64,000 nucleotides of DNA from contig NZ_CP150277.1 of assembly GCF_037977385.1 (NCBI RefSeq), forward strand, positions 248,001 to 312,000, read 5' to 3'. Below, one piece after another: positions 22,874 through 32,198 of this stretch. A model generated the notes under the pieces. That model was not told the origin of the DNA and searched no databases. It worked only from the letters and a program-made list of their open reading frames with translations. The stretch comes from Terribacillus sp. FSL K6-0262. Its GTDB lineage: Bacteria; Bacillota; Bacilli; Bacillales; Amphibacillaceae. How positions within the stretch are numbered: position 1 is the first letter of the stretch; each line of letters opens with the position of its first letter. The translations under genes were made by a program, and so were the position numbers.

Positions 22874-23337
22874 GCTTCTTTTCGTCCTTTCTTCTTTCGC
22901 TCATCCAGCAGCATCGCAAGGATGATGAGGATGACACCTACAACCAGACAGGAATCCGCCACGTTGAAGATTGGATAATGATAGTCACCGAATCGTGTAT
23001 CGACGAAATCGACGACTTCTTTACGGAACAGCCTATCGATGAAGTTACCGACCGCTCCGCCCAGAACAAGCGACAGACCTGTACCCATCAATTTGCTTTC
23101 TTTGCTATATTTCACAATATAATAGCTGACTATGACAATGACTATCGCTGTCACAAGATAAAAGAACCAGAAATGCCCTTCTAAAATGCCCCATGCCGCC
23201 CCTCGATTGCGGTGTGACGATAAATACAGGAAGTTATCGATGATCGGGATCGACTCTCCCTCTGTCATATTCTTTACTACTGCCAATTTTGCAAGCTGAT
23301 CGATTATGATCAGGATAATCGCGATGACAAAATACAT
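22870..23337 (-). CDS. lspA: Lipoprotein signal peptidase (signal peptidase II)
   Basis: LspA is the membrane aspartic peptidase that cleaves prolipoproteins before the lipid-modified cysteine. The 155-aa protein has four TM helices and the two catalytic aspartates, D101 in GNFIDR and D128 in FNVADS. N-R-GAAWG near 44-50 is also conserved. GGAGG lies 10 nt before the ATG. It follows a terminator for ileS, so it may have its own weak promoter (TAAAAT at 23379-23374, no clear -35) or be fed by readthrough. Confidence 0.97.
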   Translation of the reverse strand: MYFVIAIILIIIDQLAKLAVVKNMTEGESIPIIDNFLYLSSHRNRGAAWGILEGHFWFFYLVTAIVIVIVSYYIVKYSKESKLMGTGLSLVLGGAVGNFIDRLFRKEVVDFVDTRFGDYHYPIFNVADSCLVVGVILIILAMLLDERKKKGRKEA

Positions 23338-23410
23338 GGACCCATTTCCTCCGTTCCATACAATCTATCTTGCATTTTACCATAGATACGGTGAAAAAGA
23401 TTGCAGAGAT

Positions 23411-23443
23411 AAAAAGAAAGCTCCGCCCAAAAGCGAAGCTTTC
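23411..23443 (-). terminator. Terminator of ileS
   Basis: Minus strand: 11-bp stem with one G-T pair (23443-23433 with 23426-23416), 6-nt loop and a T run. It starts 6 nt after the ileS stop. No ylyA (DksA-like) gene lies between ileS and lspA, unlike B. subtilis. Confidence 0.88.
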
Positions 23444-23449
23444 CATCCA

Positions 23450-26203
23450 TTACGCGTGATAATGTGCTTCCACGATCTCTGCACAGCGTGAGCATAGATC
23501 CGGATGCTTCTCATTCTGTCCGACAGTCTCAGAAGCAACCCAGCAGCGTTCGCATCTGTCTGCAGGATGTTTCTCCACTCGGACGGCCACATGCTCATAA
23601 TCTGCGGCTTCTGGATCTGCGTCCACCACATTGGCTTCGGATACGATAAGCAGCTGATGCAGATTGTCGATACCTTGAAGCAGCTGTTTTGTTTCATCAT
23701 CTTTCGCAACGATTGTCAGTTTGGATTCAAGCGATTTACCGATCACTTTTTCACTGCGTGCGATTTCCAATGCTTTCAAAACGTCATCGCGGACTTTCAT
23801 GAAATGATCCCATTTTGCAAGCAAGGCATCATGATCGGCAATTGCTGCTGCTTCAGGGAAGTCTGTCAGCTGGACGCTTTCTGCTTTTTCACCTGGGATA
23901 TAGCTCCATGCTTCCTCTGTTGTATGGGCAAGGATCGGTGCAAGCATTTGTACAAGCGCTTTGACGATTTCATAATAAGCAGTTTGGATGCTGCGGCGGG
24001 CTGGGTTATCAGCAGCTTCGATATAAAGGATATCTTTACCGAAGTCCAGATAGAATGCACTTAATTCCACGGAACAGAAGCTCAAGACAGCAGAGTACAC
24101 GTCGGCAAATTCAAATTTATCGTAGCTTTCGCGTACATGCTTGATCAAGTCGGATAGCTTCGCAAGCATGTAACGATCGACTTCGGTCATGTCAGCATGC
24201 GCCACACTATCCTTGGCAGGATCGAAATCATGCAAGTTGGCAAGCAGGAAGCGGAATGTGTTCCGGATCTTACGGTAGCCCTCTGATGTCTGCTTGATGA
24301 TTTCATCGGAAATCCGGACATCGGATTGATAATCGACCGACGCCACCCATAGGCGAAGGATATCAGCACCATACTGCTTCATGATTTTCGACGGCACGAC
24401 GATGTTGCCGAGTGATTTACTCATCTTCTTGCCTTTTCCGTCCAAAGCGAACCCATGGCTGAGGACAGCTTTATACGGAGCTTTGCCAGTTACGGCCACA
24501 GCAGTTGTCAAAGAAGAGTTGAACCAGCCGCGGTATTGGTCGGAACCTTCCAAATAAAGATCAGCCGGACGCTGCAATTCAGGGCGGTTTTCCAATACAC
24601 CTTGGTGCGAGGATCCGGAATCGAACCATACGTCCATGATGTCTGTTTCTTTCGTGAAGATGCCGTTCGGGCTGTGCTCGGAAGTGAATCCTTCCGGAAG
24701 CAAATCTTTCGCTTCCCTTTCGAACCAGACATTGGAGCCATGTTCAAGGAATAGGTCGGACACATGCTGGATCGTTTCTTCCGTGATGATCGGTTCACCG
24801 TCTTCACCGTAGAATACCGGAATCGGGACACCCCACGCACGCTGACGTGAAATACACCAGTCTTCGCGGTCACGGAACATGTTATAAAGACGTGTTTCGC
24901 CCCATTTCGGGAACCATTCCACCTCTTTGATCTGCTCGATGATCTGATCACGGAATGCTTTGATGGAAGCAAACCATTGTGCTGTCGCACGATAGATGAC
25001 TGGTTTCTTCGTCCGCCAGTCATGCGGATAAGAATGCGTGAAGAAGTCGAGTTTCAATAATGCGCCTTTTTCTTCAAGCAGTTCCGTGATGTTCTTGTTT
25101 GCCTTATCATAGAATACCCCTTCGAAACCAGGAGCTTCTTTGGTAAATACGCCTTTGTCATCCAATGGGCTGATGATCGGCAGTTTATATGGCTGGCTGG
25201 CGAAGAAATCCTCTTCCCCATGTCCTGGTGCTGTGTGCACACAGCCAGTACCGCTGTCTGTCGTAACATGTTCACCAAGGATGATCAATGAATCACGGTC
25301 ATAGAAAGGATGCTGTGTCGTCACGTATTCCGCTTCTTTTCCTTTGAACGTTTTCAATACTTGCAGATCATTCCATTCAAGCGTTTCCGCTACACTATTG
25401 AGCAGATCTTCCGCAACGACATATTTCTCCGCACCGACTTGCGCTACCACGTATGTCACTTCCGGATGAAGGGAGATCGCAACGTTTGCAGGCAATGTCC
25501 AAGGAGTCGTCGTCCAGATGATGAACTTCTCATCACCCTCGAAAAGATTTTTACCGTCTTTGACTTGGAAGGCAACATAAATCGATGCAGAACGTTTATC
25601 CTGATACTCGATTTCAGCTTCAGCCAAAGCCGATTCAGAGGATGGGGACCAGTAAACCGGCTTCATGCCTTTATAGATGTAACCTTTTTTAGCCATCTCC
25701 CCGAATACCTTGATTTGTGCTGCTTCATAGTCTTTCGTCAATGTGATGTATGGATTGTCCCAATCACCGCGGACACCAAGCTGCTTGAACTGGCTGCGCT
25801 GGTTATCGATTTGCTGCAAGGCATATTCCGCACAGAGACGGCGGAATTCCGCAACCGTCATTTTTTTGCGGTCGACTTTTTTCTTGGTCAGCGCCTGCTC
25901 GATCGGCAGGCCATGTGTATCCCAGCCTGGAACATATGGTGCATGGAAGCCAGACATGGATTTATAGCGGACGATGAAGTCTTTCAATACTTTATTCAAC
26001 GCATGCCCCATGTGCAAGTCGCCATTGGCATATGGAGGTCCGTCATGCAATACGAAGAGCGGACGCCCTTCTGTTCTGTCCTGCACTTTTTGGTAGATAT
26101 TTTTTTCTTCCCATTCCTGCTGCATTTTCGGTTCTTTGTTCGGCAGATTGCCGCGCATCGGGAATGCCGTTTCCGGCATCAGCAGTGTGTCTTTGTAATC
26201 CAA
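23450..26203 (-). CDS. ileS: Isoleucyl-tRNA synthetase
   Basis: IleS charges tRNA-Ile and edits mis-activated valine. The 917-aa class I synthetase has the HIGH motif as HMGH at 64-67, an editing domain in the middle ([11 protein letters not shown] near 230), the KMSKS motif near 595 and a C-terminal zinc-binding region with CERCW and CSRC. This is the bacterial type 1 enzyme. The start codon is TTG at 26203 with GGAGG 7-8 nt upstream. Expression is controlled by an isoleucine T-box leader. Confidence 0.97.
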   Translation of the reverse strand: MDYKDTLLMPETAFPMRGNLPNKEPKMQQEWEEKNIYQKVQDRTEGRPLFVLHDGPPYANGDLHMGHALNKVLKDFIVRYKSMSGFHAPYVPGWDTHGLPIEQALTKKKVDRKKMTVAEFRRLCAEYALQQIDNQRSQFKQLGVRGDWDNPYITLTKDYEAAQIKVFGEMAKKGYIYKGMKPVYWSPSSESALAEAEIEYQDKRSASIYVAFQVKDGKNLFEGDEKFIIWTTTPWTLPANVAISLHPEVTYVVAQVGAEKYVVAEDLLNSVAETLEWNDLQVLKTFKGKEAEYVTTQHPFYDRDSLIILGEHVTTDSGTGCVHTAPGHGEEDFFASQPYKLPIISPLDDKGVFTKEAPGFEGVFYDKANKNITELLEEKGALLKLDFFTHSYPHDWRTKKPVIYRATAQWFASIKAFRDQIIEQIKEVEWFPKWGETRLYNMFRDREDWCISRQRAWGVPIPVFYGEDGEPIITEETIQHVSDLFLEHGSNVWFEREAKDLLPEGFTSEHSPNGIFTKETDIMDVWFDSGSSHQGVLENRPELQRPADLYLEGSDQYRGWFNSSLTTAVAVTGKAPYKAVLSHGFALDGKGKKMSKSLGNIVVPSKIMKQYGADILRLWVASVDYQSDVRISDEIIKQTSEGYRKIRNTFRFLLANLHDFDPAKDSVAHADMTEVDRYMLAKLSDLIKHVRESYDKFEFADVYSAVLSFCSVELSAFYLDFGKDILYIEAADNPARRSIQTAYYEIVKALVQMLAPILAHTTEEAWSYIPGEKAESVQLTDFPEAAAIADHDALLAKWDHFMKVRDDVLKALEIARSEKVIGKSLESKLTIVAKDDETKQLLQGIDNLHQLLIVSEANVVDADPEAADYEHVAVRVEKHPADRCERCWVASETVGQNEKHPDLCSRCAEIVEAHYHA

Positions 26204-26237
26204 TGTTCTTCCTCCTTGTCATGACCGAGCTTGGGGT

Positions 26238-26505
26238 AAAAAAAGAGCCCCTCAGCATCCCAAAAGGGACGAGAGAGACTCGCGGTACCACCCTTATAGA
26301 CGGATTTCATCCGTCCACTCGAAATTCGTAACGTGAATGAGACGTCCATTTCTACTGCTTGCGGTTCGAATGGAAACTAACGGGTGATGTTCGGAAGAAA
26401 TACCCTGCCAGGCTCTCACCTTCCCCGGCTCGCTTTGAAGCGTATGGACTTCCTACTGTCCCGATCACAGTCTTTTTATCTTGGTCATGTTGTTTGCTAA
26501 TAATA
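26238..26505 (-). promoter_or_regulatory. T-box leader of ileS (isoleucine)
   Basis: The minus strand carries the T-box sequence AGGGTGGTACCGCG at 26294-26281, complementary to the tRNA acceptor end in the antiterminator. It is followed by a GC-rich terminator and seven T residues (26244-26238). Upstream is a stem I with the GGTGAGAGCCTGG element and an AACATCACC segment. The ATC at 26388-26386 is the probable specifier codon for isoleucine, as expected for ileS. Uncharged tRNA-Ile would favour readthrough. It fills most of the 343-bp space between ileS and divIVA. Confidence 0.93.
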
Positions 26506-26510
26506 GTAAA

Positions 26511-26539
26511 ATTATATGTAAGTTTGTGAAAAACGTCAA
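26511..26539 (-). promoter_or_regulatory. Sigma-A promoter of the ileS T-box transcript
   Basis: Minus strand: TTGACG (26539-26534), 17-nt spacer, perfect TATAAT (26516-26511). It starts 7 nt after the divIVA stop. Confidence 0.88.
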
Positions 26540-26546
26540 GCGGGCT

Positions 26547-27047
26547 TTATTCCGCCGGCTCTTCCTCAGGCTCATACGCAACCTCTGTGGCGAATAAACC
26601 ATCCCAATCATCCGTTTCAATCATCTCAAGCTGTGCTTCCACAAGCATCTTCAAGCGTGTCCGGAATACTTTCGCCTGCTTTTTGAGTTCCTCGACTTCC
26701 AAGGCAATCTGACGTGATTTCGTGAGGGACTCGTTGATGATCCGGTCTGCATTCTTCTCCGCTTCCTTGATGATCAGCTTGGACTCTTTCATTGCATTGC
26801 CCTTCACTTCTTCTGCCGTTTCCTGCGCTACAAGGATCGACTTATTCAAAGTCGTTTCAATGTTATTGAAATGACCAAGGCGTTCCTCCAGCTGCTGGAC
26901 CCGTTCTTCCAAGTCCTTTTTCTCCCGGATGATGATCTCGTAATCCTTGATCACCCTGTCGAGGAAGTCGTTTACATCATCTTCATCATAACCGCGGAAT
27001 CCGCGGGCGAACTCTTTATTGTGGATATCCAAAGGTGTTAATGGCAC
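26547..27047 (-). CDS. divIVA: Cell division initiation / polarity protein DivIVA
   Basis: DivIVA binds negatively curved membrane at poles and septa and recruits Min proteins and, in sporulation, chromosome anchors. The 166-aa protein has the membrane-binding N-terminal domain MPLTPLDIHNKEFARGFRGYDEDDV, shown here in part as PLTPLDIHNKEF and FRGYDEDDV, followed by long coiled coils to about 150 and an acidic tail. The GTG at 27047 is chosen: GGAGG lies 8 nt upstream, the protein then starts MPLTP as in B. subtilis, and an earlier GTG overlaps the ribosome site. Confidence 0.96.
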   Translation of the reverse strand: MPLTPLDIHNKEFARGFRGYDEDDVNDFLDRVIKDYEIIIREKKDLEERVQQLEERLGHFNNIETTLNKSILVAQETAEEVKGNAMKESKLIIKEAEKNADRIINESLTKSRQIALEVEELKKQAKVFRTRLKMLVEAQLEMIETDDWDGLFATEVAYEPEEEPAE

Positions 27048-27120
27048 GACGGCCACCTCCTGTTAAAAGATCTAATAATTGCTGTTATTCGACAAAGATA
27101 GCATAAAACAGCCATTTCGG

Positions 27121-27894
27121 CTACTTTAATTTTTCCAATGTGATACGCAGCTTGTCCTTCTTGGTCGTACCCTTCACTTGTGCAAGCTTGCCCCGCCCTT
27201 TGCCGCGCAGGGAAATGAGATCCCCTTCAGCCAGCTGATAGCTGACATCTTCGACAATCCTGAAGTTGACTTTGACGAGGCCTTTTTGAATCCGCTCCGC
27301 CGCCTGCTGCCTTGACAAACGGAAAAGCTCCTTCATCACAGCATCCAGCCTGAGGGAGGATACAGTGGCTTCCACACGCAGCCACTCCAGCTTTTCCGGC
27401 CTGAAATTCGCCGGATCGACTGTCTCCCATGATACCTTCGCTCGTTTGACTTCCACTAAATTCGCACGTATGTAGACGGCGATGTCCGAAGTGGTGAAAA
27501 GCTGGATGACACCATCACTCACACTGATATCGCCCAGCTTCTTGCGATCGATGCCCAGGGAAAGAAATGAACCCATCACATCACGATGTTCAAGCGTGAC
27601 AAATTTGGCGGGATAGGCGGCTTCGAGCAGCTCGATGCTGAAATCCTCCGGTGTTATCGTGTCATAGATCGGGGCGATGATGCCCCGCTTTCTTTCTGCG
27701 TCCTCGGATCCGCCCGAAAAAGCCCACTGCAGTTCTGGCTGGCCGCTTAGCAGCTGCCGGAAAATAAGCTGTTCCCGTGGATCCAGGAAATCGGTCACCC
27801 GAGGCTGGTACTGACGTTCCACTTGTTCCATCCAGGAAAGGATCTGGTCGATGAAAGGACGCTCCTCTTCCCGGTAATGCTGATAGATACTCAC
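27121..27894 (-). CDS. ylmH: S4-domain RNA-binding protein YlmH (RqcP-like)
   Basis: YlmH is an RNA-binding protein of the division-gene neighbourhood, and the B. subtilis protein has been shown to take part in ribosome quality control tailing with RqcH. The 257-aa product has an N-terminal domain with the GGSEDAERKRGIIAP segment near 61-75 and a C-terminal S4 domain at about 180-240 (SSLRLDAVMKELFRLSRQ). Start GTG at 27894 with GGAG 11 nt upstream. It sits between ylmG and divIVA in the conserved order. Confidence 0.92.
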   Translation of the reverse strand: MSIYQHYREEERPFIDQILSWMEQVERQYQPRVTDFLDPREQLIFRQLLSGQPELQWAFSGGSEDAERKRGIIAPIYDTITPEDFSIELLEAAYPAKFVTLEHRDVMGSFLSLGIDRKKLGDISVSDGVIQLFTTSDIAVYIRANLVEVKRAKVSWETVDPANFRPEKLEWLRVEATVSSLRLDAVMKELFRLSRQQAAERIQKGLVKVNFRIVEDVSYQLAEGDLISLRGKGRGKLAQVKGTTKKDKLRITLEKLK

Positions 27895-27913
27895 GTAGTC
27901 ATATACTCCTTAA

Positions 27914-28174
27914 TCAATAGAAAATCATCGCGTAAATGGTATATAACCCACTCCGTGCCAAATTGAGGACGATGATCGCAACGATCGGCGACAGATCGAT
28001 CATCCCCAGCGGCGGAATGAACCTGCGGAATACATCCAAATACGGCTCACAAATTCGTCCCAGGATCTCCCCGAACGCTGACTGCCTGGCTCCAGGGAAC
28101 CACGACATCAGGATATAGACGATCAATGCCAGGGAATAAACCTGGAATGCTGCACTAATTATGTTCCAAAGCAT
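27914..28174 (-). CDS. ylmG: YggT-family membrane protein YlmG
   Basis: An 86-aa YggT-family protein with two TM helices (about 8-27 and 62-83) joined by the conserved loop ICEPYLDVFRRFIPPLG. Its biochemical role is not settled; homologues are linked to cell division and nucleoid organisation. It lies between sepF and ylmH with a 6-bp gap to sepF, as in most Gram-positive bacteria. GAGGTGG precedes the ATG. Confidence 0.92.
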   Translation of the reverse strand: MLWNIISAAFQVYSLALIVYILMSWFPGARQSAFGEILGRICEPYLDVFRRFIPPLGMIDLSPIVAIIVLNLARSGLYTIYAMIFY

Positions 28175-28180
28175 CTGCTT

Positions 28181-28627
28181 TTACCACCTCTTATTATAGT
28201 CATCCTGTTCCTCTACCATATCGGATATACTGCCGGTAAGCTCGATATTGTCCGGAGCGCATAGGAACGTCTGACTGCCCAGCTTTTGAATATCACCATT
28301 GAGAGCGTAAACCGTTCCGCTGAGAAAATCAACGATTCGCTTCGCCTGATGGTGGTCGACACGCTGCAAATTGAGCACGACTGCCCTTCTGTTCACCACA
28401 TGATCAGCAATTTCCTGCGCTTCATTATAAGTCCTTGGCTCACAGAGGACGACTTTGGAGGAGGATTGTACACTTTTCAGGCTCACAACATTCTGAGCCT
28501 GGCTCTGATTCCGCCCGCCTTGTCGGTAAGGCTCGATTTCTTCTTGTTCTTCAGCCTGTTCCTCGACGTATTCATACTCCTCGTCATCCACAGTAAAGAA
28601 ATTCTTCATCTTATTCTTGAAACTCAT
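28181..28627 (-). CDS. sepF: Cell division protein SepF
   Basis: SepF (YlmF) anchors FtsZ to the membrane and polymerises into rings at the septum. The 148-aa protein has an N-terminal amphipathic helix [11 protein letters not shown], an acidic low-complexity linker to about residue 45, and the core domain with [11 protein letters not shown] and [15 protein letters not shown]. The ATG at 28627 has GAGG 8 nt upstream; a GTG three codons earlier lies inside the ribosome site. It fits the ylmE-sepF-ylmG order. Confidence 0.95.
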   Translation of the reverse strand: MSFKNKMKNFFTVDDEEYEYVEEQAEEQEEIEPYRQGGRNQSQAQNVVSLKSVQSSSKVVLCEPRTYNEAQEIADHVVNRRAVVLNLQRVDHHQAKRIVDFLSGTVYALNGDIQKLGSQTFLCAPDNIELTGSISDMVEEQDDYNKRW

Positions 28628-28641
28628 ATTATTCACCTCGC

Positions 28642-29322
28642 TTATTGATATGGACCTACAAGGGCAGAGCCGACCCGGACATGTGTCGCTCCTTCTTCTA
28701 TTGCAATTTTGAAATCATTACTCATTCCCATGGATAACATGGTGCACGGTGCATGGGCCATATTTTCAGCTGCCGCTTCATCACGCAGCTTCCTCAATCC
28801 GCTGAAAACACCGCGGAGCACATCTTCATCCTGTGTATTGGGTGCCATTGTCATCAACCCGACAACCTCGATCGCAGGATATGCCGCAAGCTTCCGGATG
28901 AAAGCAAGTGTTTCATCTGGTGACACGCCGGATTTGGTTTCTTCTCCGCTTACGTTGACCTGCACAAAGCACTTGATTTTCCTGGCAGCCCGTTTCTGTA
29001 TTTCCTTTGCCAATGAAAGCCTATCGAGTGCATGCAGATAATCCACTTGATTGATGACATCTTTCACTTTCCTGGATTGCAGATTGCCGATGAAATGCCA
29101 ATTGGCTTTTTCCCCGATTGCGGCCTGCTTCTCCAGGAAGCCCTCGATCCGGTTCTCACCCAAATCGACAATCCCAGCATCGACAGCTTCTTTTGTTCGT
29201 TCAATTGTAACATATTTCGTGACTGCAAGGAGTGTAATATCCTCGGATTTCCGGCCGGATTGGGCCGCTGCCGAGCTGATCTCCTCCCTGATCCGTTCCA
29301 GATTCTGTTTTACTGTATTCAT
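28642..29322 (-). CDS. ylmE: YggS-family pyridoxal phosphate homeostasis protein
   Basis: YlmE is the Bacillus YggS/PLPBP protein, a fold-type III PLP-binding barrel with no known catalytic activity that keeps PLP and amino acid pools in balance. The 226-aa protein has the PLP lysine K36 in LLAVTKY, GENRIEG near 55-61, [11 protein letters not shown] near 74-84 and [22 protein letters not shown] cut here as SMGMSNDF and VRVGSALVG. It overlaps the ylmD stop by 4 bp (ATGA). Confidence 0.93.
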   Translation of the reverse strand: MNTVKQNLERIREEISSAAAQSGRKSEDITLLAVTKYVTIERTKEAVDAGIVDLGENRIEGFLEKQAAIGEKANWHFIGNLQSRKVKDVINQVDYLHALDRLSLAKEIQKRAARKIKCFVQVNVSGEETKSGVSPDETLAFIRKLAAYPAIEVVGLMTMAPNTQDEDVLRGVFSGLRKLRDEAAAENMAHAPCTMLSMGMSNDFKIAIEEGATHVRVGSALVGPYQ

Positions 29323-30131
29323 ACTTGCTCCTCTTTCATTCCGATAAAACCGAGCATTCTGCCGGTTTTCCCCTGATCCTCCCGGTGTGAATAAAATTCC
29401 GGGGAATCATATGTACAATAGGCTGCTGTCAGTATGTTACCGCTCATGATTCCTGCCCGCTGCAGATAAAGTCGGTTGAGCGCCTGCAAATCAAGCTGGA
29501 ATCGGCCATGAGCATGGGAATCAAGCACCTCATCCCGGAATTGTACCGGAATCTGCTGAACGATACGACCGTCCACTTCATACCTGTTTTTGGAAATGCA
29601 CGGTCCAATCATTACCTGCAGATTATCCTTGTCTGCTCCACGGGCACAAAGCGCCTCGACCATTTTCCCTGCCATATCGGCGACGGTTCCGCGCCAGCCA
29701 GCATGCGCCATCCCGATCCATCCATTGGCTGCATCACAGAAGTAAAGCGGCACGCAGTCGGCAAAGAATGCAGAAAGCAGTATTCCTTTTTCCTTGGTGA
29801 TCAGGCCATCGACTGCCGGCAGGCTGTCTGCCAAATCCCTGCTGCCGCGGCCAGCTTCCTGTTTTGTGACGACTGCTATTTCCGTTCCATGGACCTGTTC
29901 CCCCAGGACCCATTTATCCAATGGAAAATGAATGGCGTCTGCAAGCAGCTCACGATTCCGGATGACATCCTTTGGATCATCCCCGACATGCAGCCCCATA
30001 TTCAGACTATCAAAAGGTGCTTTGCTCACACCATGGTATTTTGTCGTAATCCCGCTGACGATGCTGTCAGGAGCTGACCATCCGCCAAGCTCCATATACA
30101 GCCCCTTCAGACTGGAAGCTGTTTCCTTCAT
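29319..30131 (-). CDS. pgeF: Peptidoglycan editing factor PgeF (YfiH/laccase domain)
   Basis: YlmD belongs to the DUF152/YfiH family. Family members hydrolyse UDP-MurNAc-L-Ser or act as purine nucleoside phosphorylase/deaminase-like enzymes. The 270-aa protein carries the metal-site residues H81 (EQVHG), C126 (FFADCVPL) and H143 (AHAGWRG). Its position between ylmC and ylmE in the division cluster suits a wall-related role, but the actual substrate cannot be read from sequence. Confidence 0.9.
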   Translation of the reverse strand: MKETASSLKGLYMELGGWSAPDSIVSGITTKYHGVSKAPFDSLNMGLHVGDDPKDVIRNRELLADAIHFPLDKWVLGEQVHGTEIAVVTKQEAGRGSRDLADSLPAVDGLITKEKGILLSAFFADCVPLYFCDAANGWIGMAHAGWRGTVADMAGKMVEALCARGADKDNLQVMIGPCISKNRYEVDGRIVQQIPVQFRDEVLDSHAHGRFQLDLQALNRLYLQRAGIMSGNILTAAYCTYDSPEFYSHREDQGKTGRMLGFIGMKEEQV

Positions 30132-30192
30132 ATGGTACCCACTCCTCTGATTGCTTTTATAGTACCATATTTCCGTCTGTTTCTGTACAAGA

Positions 30193-30456
30193 TTACTTGC
30201 CAGCTTCTTCGGTGATCGATACTTGCTCTGGACTCTTGATCAAAATGACATCCGTCCCGATTGTGATGATCTGATTCCACGGGACAACCAATTCTTCTTC
30301 CTTGCCGAACAGCCCCATCATTTTACCGCGGAGTGTCACGACGATCGCTGAAATATGCCCGTTTTGTGCATTGATTTCCAAGTCGGATACATTCCCTACC
30401 CTTTTCCCGTTTTCCATCAAAATTATATCCTTCATCTGCAATTCGGTAAGCGTCAT
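30193..30456 (-). CDS. ylmC: YlmC/YmxH-family PRC-barrel sporulation protein
   Basis: An 87-aa PRC-barrel-like protein of the YlmC/YmxH family, found in sporulating Firmicutes just downstream of sigG. The family hallmark GLFGKEEELVVPWNQIITIG is present in parts (GKEEELVVPW near residue 51, IGTDVILI near 66). Function unknown. GGAG precedes the ATG. It is separated from sigG by a terminator and from pgeF by 61 bp. Confidence 0.88.
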   Translation of the reverse strand: MTLTELQMKDIILMENGKRVGNVSDLEINAQNGHISAIVVTLRGKMMGLFGKEEELVVPWNQIITIGTDVILIKSPEQVSITEEAGK

Positions 30457-30524
30457 GATTACTTTGCTCCTTTGCTGCTTTTTTCTAGTCTATGCGGCCA
30501 AGCTGGTCATTTAGCATCCAAACA

Positions 30525-30554
30525 TAAAAAAAGACACCGGACAGAGGTGTCTTT
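30525..30554 (-). terminator. Terminator of sigG
   Basis: Minus strand: 9-bp stem (30554-30546 with 30538-30530), 7-nt loop, T run. The stem starts at the sigG stop codon. Confidence 0.88.
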
Positions 30555-31336
30555 CATTCGAACATTTGTTTATTCATCTCTTCGATTGCGGCTTTTTCCA
30601 GGCGTGATACTTGTGCTTGGGATATTCCGATTTCATCTGCCACTTCCATTTGCGTCTTTCCTTGGAAGAAGCGCTTGTTAAGTATCATTTTCTCCCGCTC
30701 GTTCAAGCGATGCATACCTTCTTTTATCGATAGGTTATCCAGCCAGGCCGCATCATTCTCCGATTCGCTGCGCAGCTGGTCCAAAACGAAGATAGGGTCG
30801 CCTCCATCATTGTAAATCGGCTCGAATAAAGAGACCGGATCCTGGATGGCATCCATGGCAAAGGTGATGTCTGAGGGCTGTACGCCCAGCTCTGCTGCAA
30901 TTTCTGCCGTTGTCGGATCCTTCGATGTCTGAGCAATCAGCTTCTCCCTCACTTGCAAAGCTTTGTATGCTGTATCGCGTAAGGAACGCGATACGCGGAT
31001 CGGATTATTGTCCCTGAGGTAGCGACGGATTTCCCCGATGATCATCGGCACTGCGTATGTAGAGAAACGCACATTATGCTTCAAATCGAAATTATCTATG
31101 GATTTCATTAGTCCGATACAGCCTACTTGAAAAAGATCGTCGACATATTCCCCTCGGTTATTGAAACGCTGGATGACACTGAGAACGAGACGGAGATTCC
31201 CATTGACGAGTTCTTCCCGGGCTGACATGTCGTCCTCCTGCTGCATGCGGATGAATAGCTTTTTCATTTCTTCATTTTTGAGCACTGGCAGTTTCGAAGT
31301 ATCTACTCCACATATTTCAACTTTCTGTCTCGACAT
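30554..31336 (-). CDS. sigG: RNA polymerase sporulation sigma factor SigG
   Basis: SigG (SpoIIIG) directs late forespore transcription after engulfment. The 260-aa protein equals the B. subtilis length and starts MSRQKVEICGVDTSKLPVLK, cut here at 20 residues. It has region 2 (LVNGNLRLVLSVIQRF; DDLFQVGCIGLMKSIDNFD; RFSTYAVPMIIGEIRRYLRD) and region 4 (KTQMEVADEIGISQAQVSRLEK). The start at 31336 has GGAGG 9 nt upstream. A forespore-type promoter precedes it, and spoIIGA-sigE lies just upstream, the universal order in endospore formers. Confidence 0.97.
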   Translation of the reverse strand: MSRQKVEICGVDTSKLPVLKNEEMKKLFIRMQQEDDMSAREELVNGNLRLVLSVIQRFNNRGEYVDDLFQVGCIGLMKSIDNFDLKHNVRFSTYAVPMIIGEIRRYLRDNNPIRVSRSLRDTAYKALQVREKLIAQTSKDPTTAEIAAELGVQPSDITFAMDAIQDPVSLFEPIYNDGGDPIFVLDQLRSESENDAAWLDNLSIKEGMHRLNEREKMILNKRFFQGKTQMEVADEIGISQAQVSRLEKAAIEEMNKQMFE

Positions 31337-31373
31337 ATTCCTTGACCTCCCGATTGAAGATGCGATGCAAGCA

Positions 31374-31403
31374 CAGTATCTCCCCTCGGGAATTTTTTTA
31401 TGC
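31374..31403 (-). promoter_or_regulatory. Forespore (SigF/SigG-type) promoter of sigG
   Basis: Minus strand: GCATA (31403-31399), a spacer of exactly 15 nt, then GGAGATACTG (31383-31374), which fits the SigF -10 pattern GGNRANANTW in nine of ten positions. It lies 37 nt before the sigG start, as expected for spoIIIG, and overlaps the T tail of the sigE terminator. Confidence 0.72.
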
Positions 31404-31452
31404 AAAGACAAAAAGTGCCTGACATTGTCCGGGCAGGGACAAATACAGGCAC
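31404..31452 (-). terminator. Terminator between sigE and sigG
   Basis: Minus strand: outer stem 31452-31446 with 31421-31415 (7 bp), an inner GGACAA/TTGTCC helix, then a short T run. It separates the early mother-cell gene sigE from the forespore gene sigG. Confidence 0.75.
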
Positions 31453-31461
31453 CAGTAAGGG

Positions 31462-32181
31462 TTAAAGCATTTTATTAAATTCTTTTTGCAGTCTGCGGAT
31501 GATTTTCTTTTCCAGCCTGGAAATATACGATTGGGAAATGCCGAGCATATCGGCCACATCCTTTTGGGTCTTCTCTTCCTGGCCGACTAGCCCGAAACGC
31601 AGCTCCATGATTTGCTTTTCCCTGTCATTCAGCTGTTCCAGTGCTTTTTTCAATAAGTTTTTATCCACATTTTTTTCGATATCCTTGGTGATGATATCAT
31701 CATCTGTCCCCAGAACATCCGACAATAATAATTCATTGCCATCCCAATCGATATTGAGCGGTTCATCGAAGGAGATTTCCGATTTCAATTTGCTGTTCCT
31801 GCGCAGGTACATGAGAATTTCATTCTCGATACAGCGGGACGCGTATGTCGCAAGTTTGATTTTTTTCTCTGGGTTGAAGGTATTCACCGCTTTGATCAAA
31901 CCGATTGTTCCGATACTGATCAAATCCTCGATGTTGATCCCGGTATTTTCGAACTTCCTTGCTATATACACTACCAAACGCAGATTCCGTTCGATAAGCA
32001 TCGCCCTGGCAGATTTATCTCCTGTCGGCAAAAGCTGAAGCAATTTGAATTCTTCTTCCTTCGACAGTGGGGGAGGCAATGCCTCGCTGCCGCCGATGTA
32101 ATAGATTTCCTTCCGCTTGATCCCCAGCTTTACAAGAATCTTATACCACCATAATTTCAGCTTCCATGCTCTTTTCCCCAT
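31462..32181 (-). CDS. sigE: RNA polymerase sporulation sigma factor SigE (pro-sigma-E)
   Basis: SigE (SpoIIGB) directs early mother-cell transcription. The 239-aa product is a proprotein: a basic/hydrophobic pro-sequence of about 27 residues, ending near [13 protein letters not shown] where SpoIIGA cleaves, then region 2 ([53 protein letters not shown]) and region 4 ([22 protein letters not shown]). It follows spoIIGA by 17 bp in the spoIIG operon. Confidence 0.97.
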   Translation of the reverse strand: MGKRAWKLKLWWYKILVKLGIKRKEIYYIGGSEALPPPLSKEEEFKLLQLLPTGDKSARAMLIERNLRLVVYIARKFENTGINIEDLISIGTIGLIKAVNTFNPEKKIKLATYASRCIENEILMYLRRNSKLKSEISFDEPLNIDWDGNELLLSDVLGTDDDIITKDIEKNVDKNLLKKALEQLNDREKQIMELRFGLVGQEEKTQKDVADMLGISQSYISRLEKKIIRRLQKEFNKML

Positions 32182-32198
32182 GTTTATCTCCCTTCTTC

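Noticed and set aside
25310..26224. 304-codon open frame on the plus strand
   Set aside because: It is antisense to the catalytic half of ileS; cysteine- and phenylalanine-rich composition is typical of shadow frames.
26043..26291. 82-codon minus-strand frame at the ileS start
   Set aside because: It covers the T-box sequence, terminator and the first codons of ileS in another frame.
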